This document shows positions 8,673-16,122 of a DNA stretch of 64,000 nucleotides, piece by piece. Each line of letters starts with the position of its first letter. Within the stretch, counting starts at the first letter, position 1. Below the pieces are notes generated by a model that saw only the letters and a list, made by a program, of their open reading frames with translations, did not search any database and had not been told where the DNA came from. Position numbers and translations under genes: made by a program. The stretch is from contig NZ_JADWYR010000002.1 in NCBI RefSeq assembly GCF_015831355.1, positions 992,001 through 1,056,000 on the forward strand. Direction: 5' to 3'. This DNA comes from Panacibacter microcysteis. GTDB lineage: Bacteria > Bacteroidota > Bacteroidia > Chitinophagales > Chitinophagaceae.

Positions 8673-10187
8673 ATGAAAGCAAGACTGTCTTTATTTATTT
8701 TTCTTGTCGGATCATGCTTTGCATCATTGGCACAGCCTGCTTTTATCAAAGACAGTCTCGATGCTTTTATTACAAAAGGAATGCAAGACTGGCAAATTCC
8801 CGGTCTGGCCATTGCAATCGTTAAAGACGGAAAAACAGTTATCATGAAAGGCTTTGGTGTAAGCAATCTCGAAACAAAAACACCTGTAGATGAAAACACG
8901 CTTTTCATGATCGCCAGCAACAGCAAGCTGTTTACAGCAACTGCACTTGCGCAGCTTGAGTACAACAAAAAGCTTTCGCTCGATGATAAGATCATACAAT
9001 ACTTTCCCGACTTCAAACTGTATGATAGCACTACTACCGCGCTGGTAAACATCAAAGACATGCTGAGCCACCACCTGGGTACCAAAACCTTCCAGGGCGA
9101 TTTTACTTTCTGGAATTCGTCACTCACACGAAGGGAGGTTATTTATAAAATGCGTCTGCTGAAACCCGGGCAGCAATTCAGGCAGAGTTATGGTTATTGC
9201 AACAGTTGTTTCGTTACCGCGGGTGAAATCATACCCGCTGTAAGTGGCATGCCGTGGGAAGTATATGTCTACGACAGCCTCCTGGTGCCGCTGGGTATGA
9301 GCAATACACATACACTTGGGCAAGGTATGGACCAGATGCCCAATGCTGCGTCCCCCTATACCAATGGGTTTTCGAATGATCTTAAACTAATACCATACGA
9401 CAATGTCGACAATATTGGCCCTGCCGGAAGTATGGTAAGCAGCGTAAAGGATATTTCAAAGTGGTTGCTCATGCAGCTTGATAGTGGTCGCTACAATGGT
9501 AAACGCATCTTACCGTGGAATGTAATAGACAGAACCAGGCAGATGCAAACGATCATCAGCAGTAGGAAATCAGACTTGTACCCGTCGCACATTGTTGGCT
9601 ATAATCTGGGCTTGCTGCAACGGGATTATAACGGCAAACAGGTTTATTGGCATACCGGCGGTGCAGACGGTTTTGTTACCAATACCTGTTTTGTACCGGA
9701 AGAAAAACTTGGCATAACCATATTAACCAATAATGATAACCAGCAATTTTTCGAAATATTACGTTACCAGGTGCTCGACGCCTATTTGGGGGTTACCGGT
9801 ACAAACAGGAATCAAAAAGCACTGGCGGGTTTTAAAGAAGAGCATGCTGCACTTGTAAAAAAAACAGACAGTCTTAAAGCAAGGGTAAGAGGCAGCCAGC
9901 CGCCGCTGTCTTTATCAGCATATGCCGGCACGTTCACCAATGAATTGATGGGTGATATTGAAATAAGCGTCAGCAACAAAGGTCTGCTCATACAATTTCC
10001 GCACCACAACGGGCTTGTTGCCAGGCTTCAATATATGGATCATGAAGAATGGTTGCTTACCTACAACAATGCTGCTTTTGGCATATTCCCGGTGCGCTTT
10101 AAAACCGCCGGCGATAAAGTAATTTCAACAGAAATAAAGTGTAACGATTTTATTGAATATGATGCCTATCTCTTTACAAAGCAATAA
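8673..10187 (+). CDS. Secreted serine hydrolase, class C beta-lactamase/penicillin-binding family
   Basis: A 504-residue exported protein with a signal peptide (MKARLSLFIFLVGSCFASLAQ) and a beta-lactamase-type hydrolase domain. The catalytic SxxK is SNSKLF, the second motif is YGYCNSC (Tyr-x-Asn), and the third is HTGGADG in place of KTG. A small beta-rich C-terminal domain starts near residue 410 (LSAYAGTFTNELMGD) and resembles the DUF3471 tail of such esterases. Members are often esterases or peptidases rather than antibiotic resistance enzymes. The ATG at 8673 is chosen over 8646 because the signal peptide begins there. Confidence 0.85.
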   Translation: MKARLSLFIFLVGSCFASLAQPAFIKDSLDAFITKGMQDWQIPGLAIAIVKDGKTVIMKGFGVSNLETKTPVDENTLFMIASNSKLFTATALAQLEYNKKLSLDDKIIQYFPDFKLYDSTTTALVNIKDMLSHHLGTKTFQGDFTFWNSSLTRREVIYKMRLLKPGQQFRQSYGYCNSCFVTAGEIIPAVSGMPWEVYVYDSLLVPLGMSNTHTLGQGMDQMPNAASPYTNGFSNDLKLIPYDNVDNIGPAGSMVSSVKDISKWLLMQLDSGRYNGKRILPWNVIDRTRQMQTIISSRKSDLYPSHIVGYNLGLLQRDYNGKQVYWHTGGADGFVTNTCFVPEEKLGITILTNNDNQQFFEILRYQVLDAYLGVTGTNRNQKALAGFKEEHAALVKKTDSLKARVRGSQPPLSLSAYAGTFTNELMGDIEISVSNKGLLIQFPHHNGLVARLQYMDHEEWLLTYNNAAFGIFPVRFKTAGDKVISTEIKCNDFIEYDAYLFTKQ

Positions 10188-10215
10188 AATTTGGTAACCA
10201 GCCAAAGACCTCCGG

Positions 10216-10244
10216 GCATCGCCTGTTGTGTCACTCACTTGTAC
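10216..10244 (+). repeat. Dispersed intergenic repeat, locus 2 (R2)
   Basis: An exact R2 core at 10225-10244 preceded by the common GCATCGCCT flank. The upstream CCGGC box is not recognisable here. It lies in the 251-base gap between two + strand genes. Confidence 0.85.
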
Positions 10245-10438
10245 AATATCTTTTCATGGCAACTGCAGTTTCAGGGCATAACAGCCTTGTATTACAATAA
10301 CATCTTAATCTTTCAAATTTTTAGATTCACGCAATAATCAATAATATTGCACCGAATTTTAAACCTGTTGCACAGTTCAATACCAGGACTGATTTATATC
10401 CTTGCTAAAAATCATTTACCAGAAAGCACAAAAATTTT

Positions 10439-11107
10439 ATGAAAAAAACGCTGTTGATCCTTTCCCTTCTAACCCTCACAGTTATTACATCAAACGCCCA
10501 ATACAGTAACAAAACCAGGGTAATGGTTGTAGGAGAAGGTGGCATAAACCTTTCTACGTTTTACCAGGCAGCAAGTACGGAAAGAACACTTAGTTTAGGA
10601 AATGTAACAAGACCAACAATTGGACTGTATGTTAAAACAAAATATCCTACGCTTATCGGTTTTGATGCCGGCGTATCACTTTCTCAGCAGGGCACCAATA
10701 CAAAAGATTCTCTGTCTGCTTACGGTGTTTTTGGTGATTCTGCTATTTCCAAGGCCATATTAAACTATGCGTATGTATATGGAGATGCGCTATATTATTT
10801 TGAACTGCAGGGCGATAACAGTGTACATGCCGGCGCAGGTTTATATGCAGGCTATGCTATGAACGGAGATCGCGTATTTGGTTCAGATAAAGAAAAACTG
10901 CAGATCGATAATTTTAAAAGAGTAGATTTTGGTTTTCAGCTCAAGATTGCGTTTAATATCAAAGAATTTATTTCACTGGGCGCTCAGTACAGGATTGCCT
11001 TTCTGCCAATTCTTACATCATTTGACCGGTCGGGCAATACAAACAATCTAAGGAATTCAGTTCTTGCACTTACCGCAGGTATAAGGTTGTTTGAGTTGAA
11101 AAAATAA
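10439..11107 (+). CDS. Outer membrane beta-barrel protein (porin-like/PorT-type)
   Basis: A 222-residue protein with a signal peptide (MKKTLLILSLLTLTVITSNAQ) and alternating hydrophobic/polar strands, rich in Gly and aromatic residues, to the C-terminus (LALTAGIRLFELKK). This is the pattern of a small outer-membrane beta-barrel of the kind widespread in Bacteroidota. The specific function is unknown. It stands alone between locus 2 of the dispersed repeat and a strong bidirectional terminator. Confidence 0.8.
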   Translation: MKKTLLILSLLTLTVITSNAQYSNKTRVMVVGEGGINLSTFYQAASTERTLSLGNVTRPTIGLYVKTKYPTLIGFDAGVSLSQQGTNTKDSLSAYGVFGDSAISKAILNYAYVYGDALYYFELQGDNSVHAGAGLYAGYAMNGDRVFGSDKEKLQIDNFKRVDFGFQLKIAFNIKEFISLGAQYRIAFLPILTSFDRSGNTNNLRNSVLALTAGIRLFELKK

Positions 11108-11122
11108 GTAGCTTAAATAATT

Positions 11123-11157
11123 ATAAGAAAGAGGCCGCATTGCGGCCTCTTTCTTAT
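11123..11157. terminator. Bidirectional intrinsic terminator, barrel gene/yggS
   Basis: A perfect 16-bp stem (ATAAGAAAGAGGCCGC) with a 3-base loop ATT. A/T-rich ends on both sides serve both convergent genes. The right arm overlaps the stop codon of yggS. Confidence 0.9.
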
Positions 11158-11819
11158 TTGGTATAATTTCTTTCCCCAAAAAGCAGGCTGCCTATGCGTA
11201 CCATGTTACTTCCGTTTTCTACGGCAAGTTGATAATCGCCGCTCATACCCATTGATAAAACCCCGAGGTTGAAAGCAGTTTTGTACAGATCAAAAAGTGT
11301 CTTGAGATGGATGAACTCTTTAGTTACCTGGTTAGCATCGTTTGTAAACGAGGCCATACCCATAAAACCTTTTATGGCAACATTTGAAAGATTGTCGTTT
11401 TTGTAGTTGCGTAACAGTTCATCGAGTTCGGCTTCGTTTAAACCAAATTTTGTTTCTTCTTCTGCAATGTGTATTTGTAAAAGGCATTGAATGGTTCGGT
11501 TATTTTTCATTGCCTGTTTGTTTATTTCCACCAGTAGTTTGTAACTGTCCACACCGTGTATAAGGTATACGAACGGCGCAATATATTTCACTTTATTGCT
11601 TTGCAAGTGGCCAATAAAATGCCAGTGAATATCCGGAGGTAAGGCTAGCTGTTTGTCTGCAAGTTCCTGCACGTAATTTTCTCCAAAATGGCGCTGGCCC
11701 AAATTATACAGTTCTTCAATATCGGTGGCAGGTTTGGTTTTGCTTACCGCTACCAGTGTTACGTTTTTAGCTGCCAGTTCTGTGGTTAATGAATGAAATG
11801 CTGCTGCATTAACTGCCAT
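11154..11819 (-). CDS. YggS-family pyridoxal phosphate homeostasis protein
   Basis: A 221-residue single-domain PLP-binding protein of the YggS/PLPBP family. The PLP lysine lies in VAVSKTKP, followed by the conserved FGENYVQEL and WHFIGHLQSNKVKY segments and the glycine-rich phosphate-binding SMGMSGDYQLAVENG near the end. It buffers free pyridoxal phosphate and affects amino acid and keto acid homeostasis; it has no known catalytic reaction. It is divergent from lpdA across a 353-base gap. Confidence 0.93.
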   Translation of the reverse strand: MAVNAAAFHSLTTELAAKNVTLVAVSKTKPATDIEELYNLGQRHFGENYVQELADKQLALPPDIHWHFIGHLQSNKVKYIAPFVYLIHGVDSYKLLVEINKQAMKNNRTIQCLLQIHIAEEETKFGLNEAELDELLRNYKNDNLSNVAIKGFMGMASFTNDANQVTKEFIHLKTLFDLYKTAFNLGVLSMGMSGDYQLAVENGSNMVRIGSLLFGERNYTK

Positions 11820-11969
11820 GCTTACTTTTTTGTGTAAAGATAAAGCCGGTACAGGGCATATGACGTATTATCACAGCTATCATGTAAATATTATAAGCAT
11901 ACAACGTGGAACAGGAACATGCAGTGTAAAGTGCAGCATGGTTGGCCCTTGCCGGGAAAAGAACCGAAC

Positions 11970-12016
11970 GATGCAGTGAGTGACACAACAGGCGATGCCA
12001 CATGAACTACAGCCGG
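11970..12016 (-). repeat. Dispersed intergenic repeat, locus 3 (degenerate R2)
   Basis: The first 14 bases of R2 (GTTGTGTCACTCAC on the - strand) are intact at 11976-11989, while the TTGTAC end has become TGCATC. The CCGGC box follows 22 bases away at 12012-12016. It sits in the divergent yggS/lpdA gap (11820-12172), which otherwise shows only A/T-rich sequence and a promoter candidate. Confidence 0.8.
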
Positions 12017-12080
12017 TAACCAAAATTTCCTTTACCGTATTTGCTTTACATAAGATACGAACGCATGTTTATATCCATCT

Positions 12081-12111
12081 TTTGCTATTTGGTAATAAGC
12101 CAGTAAATTCG
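12081..12111 (+). promoter_or_regulatory. Candidate Bacteroidota-type promoter of lpdA
   Basis: TTTG at 12081-12084, then 19 bases, then TAAATTCG at 12104-12111. This matches the Bacteroidota housekeeping pattern TTTG-N19-TAnnTTTG except for one base in the last box. It would start transcription roughly 55 bases before the lpdA ATG. Confidence 0.35.
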
Positions 12112-12172
12112 CAGCCGCTACGTCATAGATTATGACCTGCAATTTTTCTGACAACAAAAATTATCAACAGAT

Positions 12173-13582
12173 ATGGCATACGACGTAATTGTTATCGGTA
12201 GTGGCCCGGGTGGCTACCCTGCCGCTATACGTGCTTCTCAGTTAGGATTTTCAGTAGCAATCATCGAAAAGGAAAGCCTTGGTGGTATTTGTCTTAACTG
12301 GGGTTGTATTCCTACCAAAGCGCTTTTAAAAAGTGCACAGGTGTATGAATACCTGAAACACAGTAAAGATTATGGCATTATTGCGGGTGAGGCGCAGGCA
12401 GACTTTGGTGGTGTTATAAAGCGTAGCCGTGGTGTAGCAGATAAGATGAGTAAAGGCGTTCAGTTCCTGATGAAGAAGAATAAGATTGAAGTGATAATGG
12501 GTTATGGTAAGGTGAAAGGAAAAGGACAGGTGGAAGTAACAGCAGCAGATGGCAGTAAAAAAACAGTAGAAGGTAAATACATCATCCTGGCAACGGGTGG
12601 CCGCAGCCGCGAATTGCCTAACCTGAAACAGGATGGTAAAAAGGTTATTGGTTACCGTGAGGCGATGGTATTGCCGGAGCAGCCCAAGCGCATGATTATC
12701 GTAGGCAGCGGGGCAATAGGAATTGAATTTGGTTACTTCTACAACAGTCTTGGCACAAAGGTTACCGTTGTTGAATTTATGCCAAGGATAGTACCTGTGG
12801 AAGATGAAGATATCTCCAAAGAACTGGAGAAACAGCTTAAGAAACAAGGTATGGAAATAATGACCAGTGCTTCAGTTGAAAGTGTAGACAGCAGTGGTGA
12901 AGGCGTAAAGGCATTGGTAAAAAAACAGGATGGCAGCACAGTAATGCTGGAAGCAGATATTGTATTAAGTGCAGTGGGTGTAGTGGCTAATGTTGAGAAC
13001 CTTGGCCTGGAAGAAAGTGGCATTAAAGTAGATAAGGGAAGAATTGTAACGGATAAATTCATGCAGACAAATGTGCAGGGTATTTTTGCCATTGGTGATT
13101 GTACACCAAACCAGGCACTGGCGCATAAAGCAAGTAAAGAAGGTATTCTTGCGGCTGAATATATTGGTTATATGGAAAAGAAATTCCATCACCAGCCGGA
13201 ACCGATGGATTACAGCAATATACCGGGATGTACCTATTGCAGTCCTGAAATAGCAAGTGTTGGATTCTCTGAGAAAGCGGCCAAAGAAGCCGGCTATGAA
13301 ATTAAAGTTGGCAAGTTCCCCTTCATGGCGAGCGGTAAGGCAAGTGCAGCCGGTGCAACTGAAGGTTTTGTAAAGGTAATTTACGATGCGAAATATGGTG
13401 AGTTTCTGGGTTGCCATATGATTGGCAGTAACGTTACAGAGATGATAGCTGAAGCTGTTGTTGCACGTAAACTAGAAACCACCGCGCATGAAATTTTGAA
13501 TGCAGTGCATCCGCATCCGACGATGAGTGAAGGTTTGAAAGAGGCTACAGCAGTGGCTTATGGAGAGGCTATAGACATTTAG
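12173..13582 (+). CDS. lpdA: Dihydrolipoyl dehydrogenase (E3)
   Basis: A 469-residue flavoprotein that reoxidises dihydrolipoamide on the E2 subunits of 2-oxoacid dehydrogenase complexes, with NAD+ as acceptor. The FAD-binding GSGPGGYPAA is at residues 9-18. The redox pair Cys40/Cys45 is in GGICLNWGCIPTKALL. The NAD-binding GSGAIGIEFG is near residue 180, FAIGDC near 310, and the catalytic HPHPTMSE near the C-terminus. It stands alone; an E2 gene lies 24 kb away at 36566. The length is the family norm. Confidence 0.96.
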   Translation: MAYDVIVIGSGPGGYPAAIRASQLGFSVAIIEKESLGGICLNWGCIPTKALLKSAQVYEYLKHSKDYGIIAGEAQADFGGVIKRSRGVADKMSKGVQFLMKKNKIEVIMGYGKVKGKGQVEVTAADGSKKTVEGKYIILATGGRSRELPNLKQDGKKVIGYREAMVLPEQPKRMIIVGSGAIGIEFGYFYNSLGTKVTVVEFMPRIVPVEDEDISKELEKQLKKQGMEIMTSASVESVDSSGEGVKALVKKQDGSTVMLEADIVLSAVGVVANVENLGLEESGIKVDKGRIVTDKFMQTNVQGIFAIGDCTPNQALAHKASKEGILAAEYIGYMEKKFHHQPEPMDYSNIPGCTYCSPEIASVGFSEKAAKEAGYEIKVGKFPFMASGKASAAGATEGFVKVIYDAKYGEFLGCHMIGSNVTEMIAEAVVARKLETTAHEILNAVHPHPTMSEGLKEATAVAYGEAIDI

Positions 13583-13630
13583 TATCATTCCTGTACGCAG
13601 ACATTCTTAACCGGAAATACATGAACTAAT

Positions 13631-13672
13631 AATAGGTTGACATATAGTTACCAGGCTATAAGTCAACCTATT
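13631..13672 (+). terminator. Probable intrinsic terminator of lpdA
   Basis: An 11-bp perfect stem (AATAGGTTGAC against GTCAACCTATT), with TATAG/CTATA pairing further in, followed by TTTTGCTTTTTT. Confidence 0.75.
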
Positions 13673-13713
13673 TTGCTTTTTTACGTTTATTAAATCATAT
13701 CAAACGTTTACAC

Positions 13714-15012
13714 ATGAGAAAAAATCTAACCGTAGTTTCCTGCCTGCTGCTGGCAACAGGCGTATTTGCCCAAACAGAAAAAAAACCTTCGTCGATTGGC
13801 TTTAGTGTTGCCGGAACTGATTTTATTGCTGCCAATGATATAAAGAACACTTCAATAAGTGATGCTAAAATTGGTGGATTCAGCAAACTTAATGCTGGCT
13901 TTGCGGCTCATTACTGGAAAGGATTAACTAAAAACATCGACCTTTCAGTTACATACACCGGAAGTTTTCTTAATCGATTGCCACAAACTTTTCCTGACCA
14001 GGTGGCGGACTATTTTCAATCTTTGGGTGCTTCATTTAACATCAAAATGTTTCATGACAAAGCTGTCATAAACCCTTTTTTAACGGCTGGTATTGAAGGA
14101 TACAATTACGCGTCAAAATTTGGAGCGCAATCACCTTTTGGAGTTGGTTTACAAATAAGTCCGTTTCAGGGGAATACCTTTCTCCTGGCTCAGGCGCAAT
14201 ATAAACTCGCTTACAGTGATAATAAAGTGAATCATTTGTTTTATTCTTTCGGTGTACTTGCTCCGCTTACGGAGCCCAAAGCGAAAGTATTGCCTCCTCC
14301 TCCACCGCCACCACCTGCTGATACAGACATGGATGGTGTTATTGATGCTGATGACAAATGCCCCACTGTTGTTGGTTTAGCCAAATACCAGGGCTGTCCT
14401 ATTCCCGACACAGATAAAGACGGCATTAACGATGAGCAGGATAAATGTCCTACTGTTGCCGGGCTTGCTAAATATGACGGTTGCCCCATTCCTGATACCG
14501 ACAAAGATGGTGTAAATGATGAAGAGGACAAGTGCCCTACTGTTGCGGGATTTCCGAGATACCAGGGTTGCCCGATACCAGATACTGATGGTGATGGCGT
14601 GAATGATGAAAATGACAGGTGCCCTACAGAAGCAGGCCCTGCTGATAATAACGGTTGTCCACGCCTTGAGCAGTTCAACTTTAACGCGAAAAACGTACAG
14701 TTTGCTACAGGTAAAGCAATTCTTACAAAAGGTGCAGTAACGGAACTTGATAAACTGGTGAAGATATTAAACGAACATCCTACATTGAAGTTGTCAATTG
14801 ACGGTTATACTGATAACACGGGTAAACCAGCAACCAATCTTACACTTTCTCAAAAGAGAGCAGACGCTGTAAAAACATACCTCGTTAAGAAGGGAATTTC
14901 AACAGACATATTAACTGCAGCGGGTCATGGAATTGACAACCCGATAGCAGACAATAAAACTGCCGCAGGCCGGGCATTGAACAGAAGAGTTGAATTTAGT
15001 GTGGCTCAGTAA
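13714..15012 (+). CDS. OmpA family protein with TSP3 calcium-binding repeats
   Basis: A 432-residue outer-membrane protein. A signal peptide (MRKNLTVVSCLLLATGVFAQ) leads into an N-terminal beta-barrel domain (to about residue 185), a polyproline linker of eight or so Pro, and four thrombospondin type 3-like repeats of the form DTDxDGxxDxxDKCP, which bind calcium. A C-terminal OmpA domain (about 325-432) follows, with the peptidoglycan-contact motif IDGYTDNTG and LSQKRADAV. It tethers the outer membrane to the cell wall. The acidic repeats are nearly identical at DNA level, so copy number may vary between strains. Confidence 0.93.
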   Translation: MRKNLTVVSCLLLATGVFAQTEKKPSSIGFSVAGTDFIAANDIKNTSISDAKIGGFSKLNAGFAAHYWKGLTKNIDLSVTYTGSFLNRLPQTFPDQVADYFQSLGASFNIKMFHDKAVINPFLTAGIEGYNYASKFGAQSPFGVGLQISPFQGNTFLLAQAQYKLAYSDNKVNHLFYSFGVLAPLTEPKAKVLPPPPPPPPADTDMDGVIDADDKCPTVVGLAKYQGCPIPDTDKDGINDEQDKCPTVAGLAKYDGCPIPDTDKDGVNDEEDKCPTVAGFPRYQGCPIPDTDGDGVNDENDRCPTEAGPADNNGCPRLEQFNFNAKNVQFATGKAILTKGAVTELDKLVKILNEHPTLKLSIDGYTDNTGKPATNLTLSQKRADAVKTYLVKKGISTDILTAAGHGIDNPIADNKTAAGRALNRRVEFSVAQ

Positions 15013-15032
15013 CAACATACTTTTATGATTAT

Positions 15033-15064
15033 AAAGCCCCGGAATTTTTCCGGGGCTTTTTTAT
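15033..15064 (+). terminator. Intrinsic terminator of the OmpA gene
   Basis: A perfect 12-bp stem (AAAGCCCCGGAA) with a 3-base loop, followed by TTTTTTATTT. Confidence 0.9.
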
Positions 15065-15178
15065 TTATACGATGGGAAAAGTGATTGCGCAGACAGCTAA
15101 GTATGCCGGCATTTTCGAGATGACCGTGCAACGCATATGCGCAACCCTGTGTCATGGAATGCTGAGTTACGTACAAAA

Positions 15179-15225
15179 GTACAAGAGTGCGACGCAACGA
15201 TGCCTAACCAGGGATAAGTTGCCGG
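15179..15225 (-). repeat. Dispersed intergenic repeat, locus 4 (R1)
   Basis: An exact R1 core on the - strand at 15179-15198, with the CCGGC box 22 bases away at 15221-15225. The rest of the 351-base gap (15013-15363) holds the ompA terminator and A/T-rich sequence before the next operon. Confidence 0.9.
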
Positions 15226-15363
15226 GTACCCAAAAAAGTGTAGTTGCCATTTAAGAACTTTAATTATGTCGCCACTTTTTGAACACTCATCTATTTTCTT
15301 TACTGATTTAATTCAAAAACCATTAGTTTTCAATATTTAATCGCCAAATTAACGATACTGCTT

Positions 15364-16122
15364 ATGGGTTTTCCATCTGTCGGCCGCTACCTTAAGATGC
15401 TGTTGTTTTGTTCAATTCCAATAGTTGTATTTTCCCAGCAAGACCAGGAAGACAGCATTGCTCTTGAAAATGCAAGGCTTTATATAACCCGCCTGCATAA
15501 CAGCTATATCGATAAAGAAAGTGGTCTTTATAACGGAAGGCAATATGTTGTGTATGCCCATACAATTAGTGAAGGCACGCCCTTTCTTATTGCTTCGAAT
15601 GAAATGGATAATGGCAGCATTGAATATGATGGCATATTGTATGAAAATGTGCCTTTACGTTATGATATTTTGAAAAACATGATTGTTACAAGAGTACCTG
15701 CTACAAACTATCTTGTTCAGCTCAACAATGAAAAAACAACAGCTTTCAGCATTGAAAACCGCCATTTTAAAAAACTGGAAAAGGACACGGCCTATAACAC
15801 TCTAAAAGCTGGATTCTACGAAATTTTGTACGATGGGAAATGCAAAGCTTACAAGAAACAGTTAAAGACACTGGGCGAAGACTTATCAGGCAGTAAACTG
15901 AGAACTTTCATTATTGATGCTACCGATTATTACCTGCAAAAAGGTAACCGGTATATCGTCATCAACAACCGGAAAGCACTGCTTGCTGCATTCAGAGATA
16001 AGAAAAAAGACATTCAGTCTTTCCTCAAAAAAAACAAGCTGAATTTCAGGGACGACAAAGATGGCGTACTTGCAAAGACTGCGGCTTACTATGATCAGCT
16101 ATCAACAACCCATACAAACTAA
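15364..16122 (+). CDS. Exported protein of unknown function, first gene of the TonB receptor operon
   Basis: A 252-residue protein with a signal peptide ending near PIVVFSQQ (the start could instead be the ATG at 15397, which trims a non-hydrophobic lead). I do not recognise a family. The middle (residues 60-130) is beta-rich and the C-terminal third is strongly basic (KKDIQSFLKKNKLNFRDDKDG). Its TAA overlaps the ATG of the TonB-dependent receptor by one base (TAATG), so the two are translationally coupled and probably work together at the cell envelope. Confidence 0.75.
   Translation: MGFPSVGRYLKMLLFCSIPIVVFSQQDQEDSIALENARLYITRLHNSYIDKESGLYNGRQYVVYAHTISEGTPFLIASNEMDNGSIEYDGILYENVPLRYDILKNMIVTRVPATNYLVQLNNEKTTAFSIENRHFKKLEKDTAYNTLKAGFYEILYDGKCKAYKKQLKTLGEDLSGSKLRTFIIDATDYYLQKGNRYIVINNRKALLAAFRDKKKDIQSFLKKNKLNFRDDKDGVLAKTAAYYDQLSTTHTN

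Noticed and set aside
14330-14660. TSP3-encoding DNA as a tandem repeat element
   Set aside because: The repetition comes from the protein repeats of the OmpA gene and keeps frame; it is not a separate DNA element.
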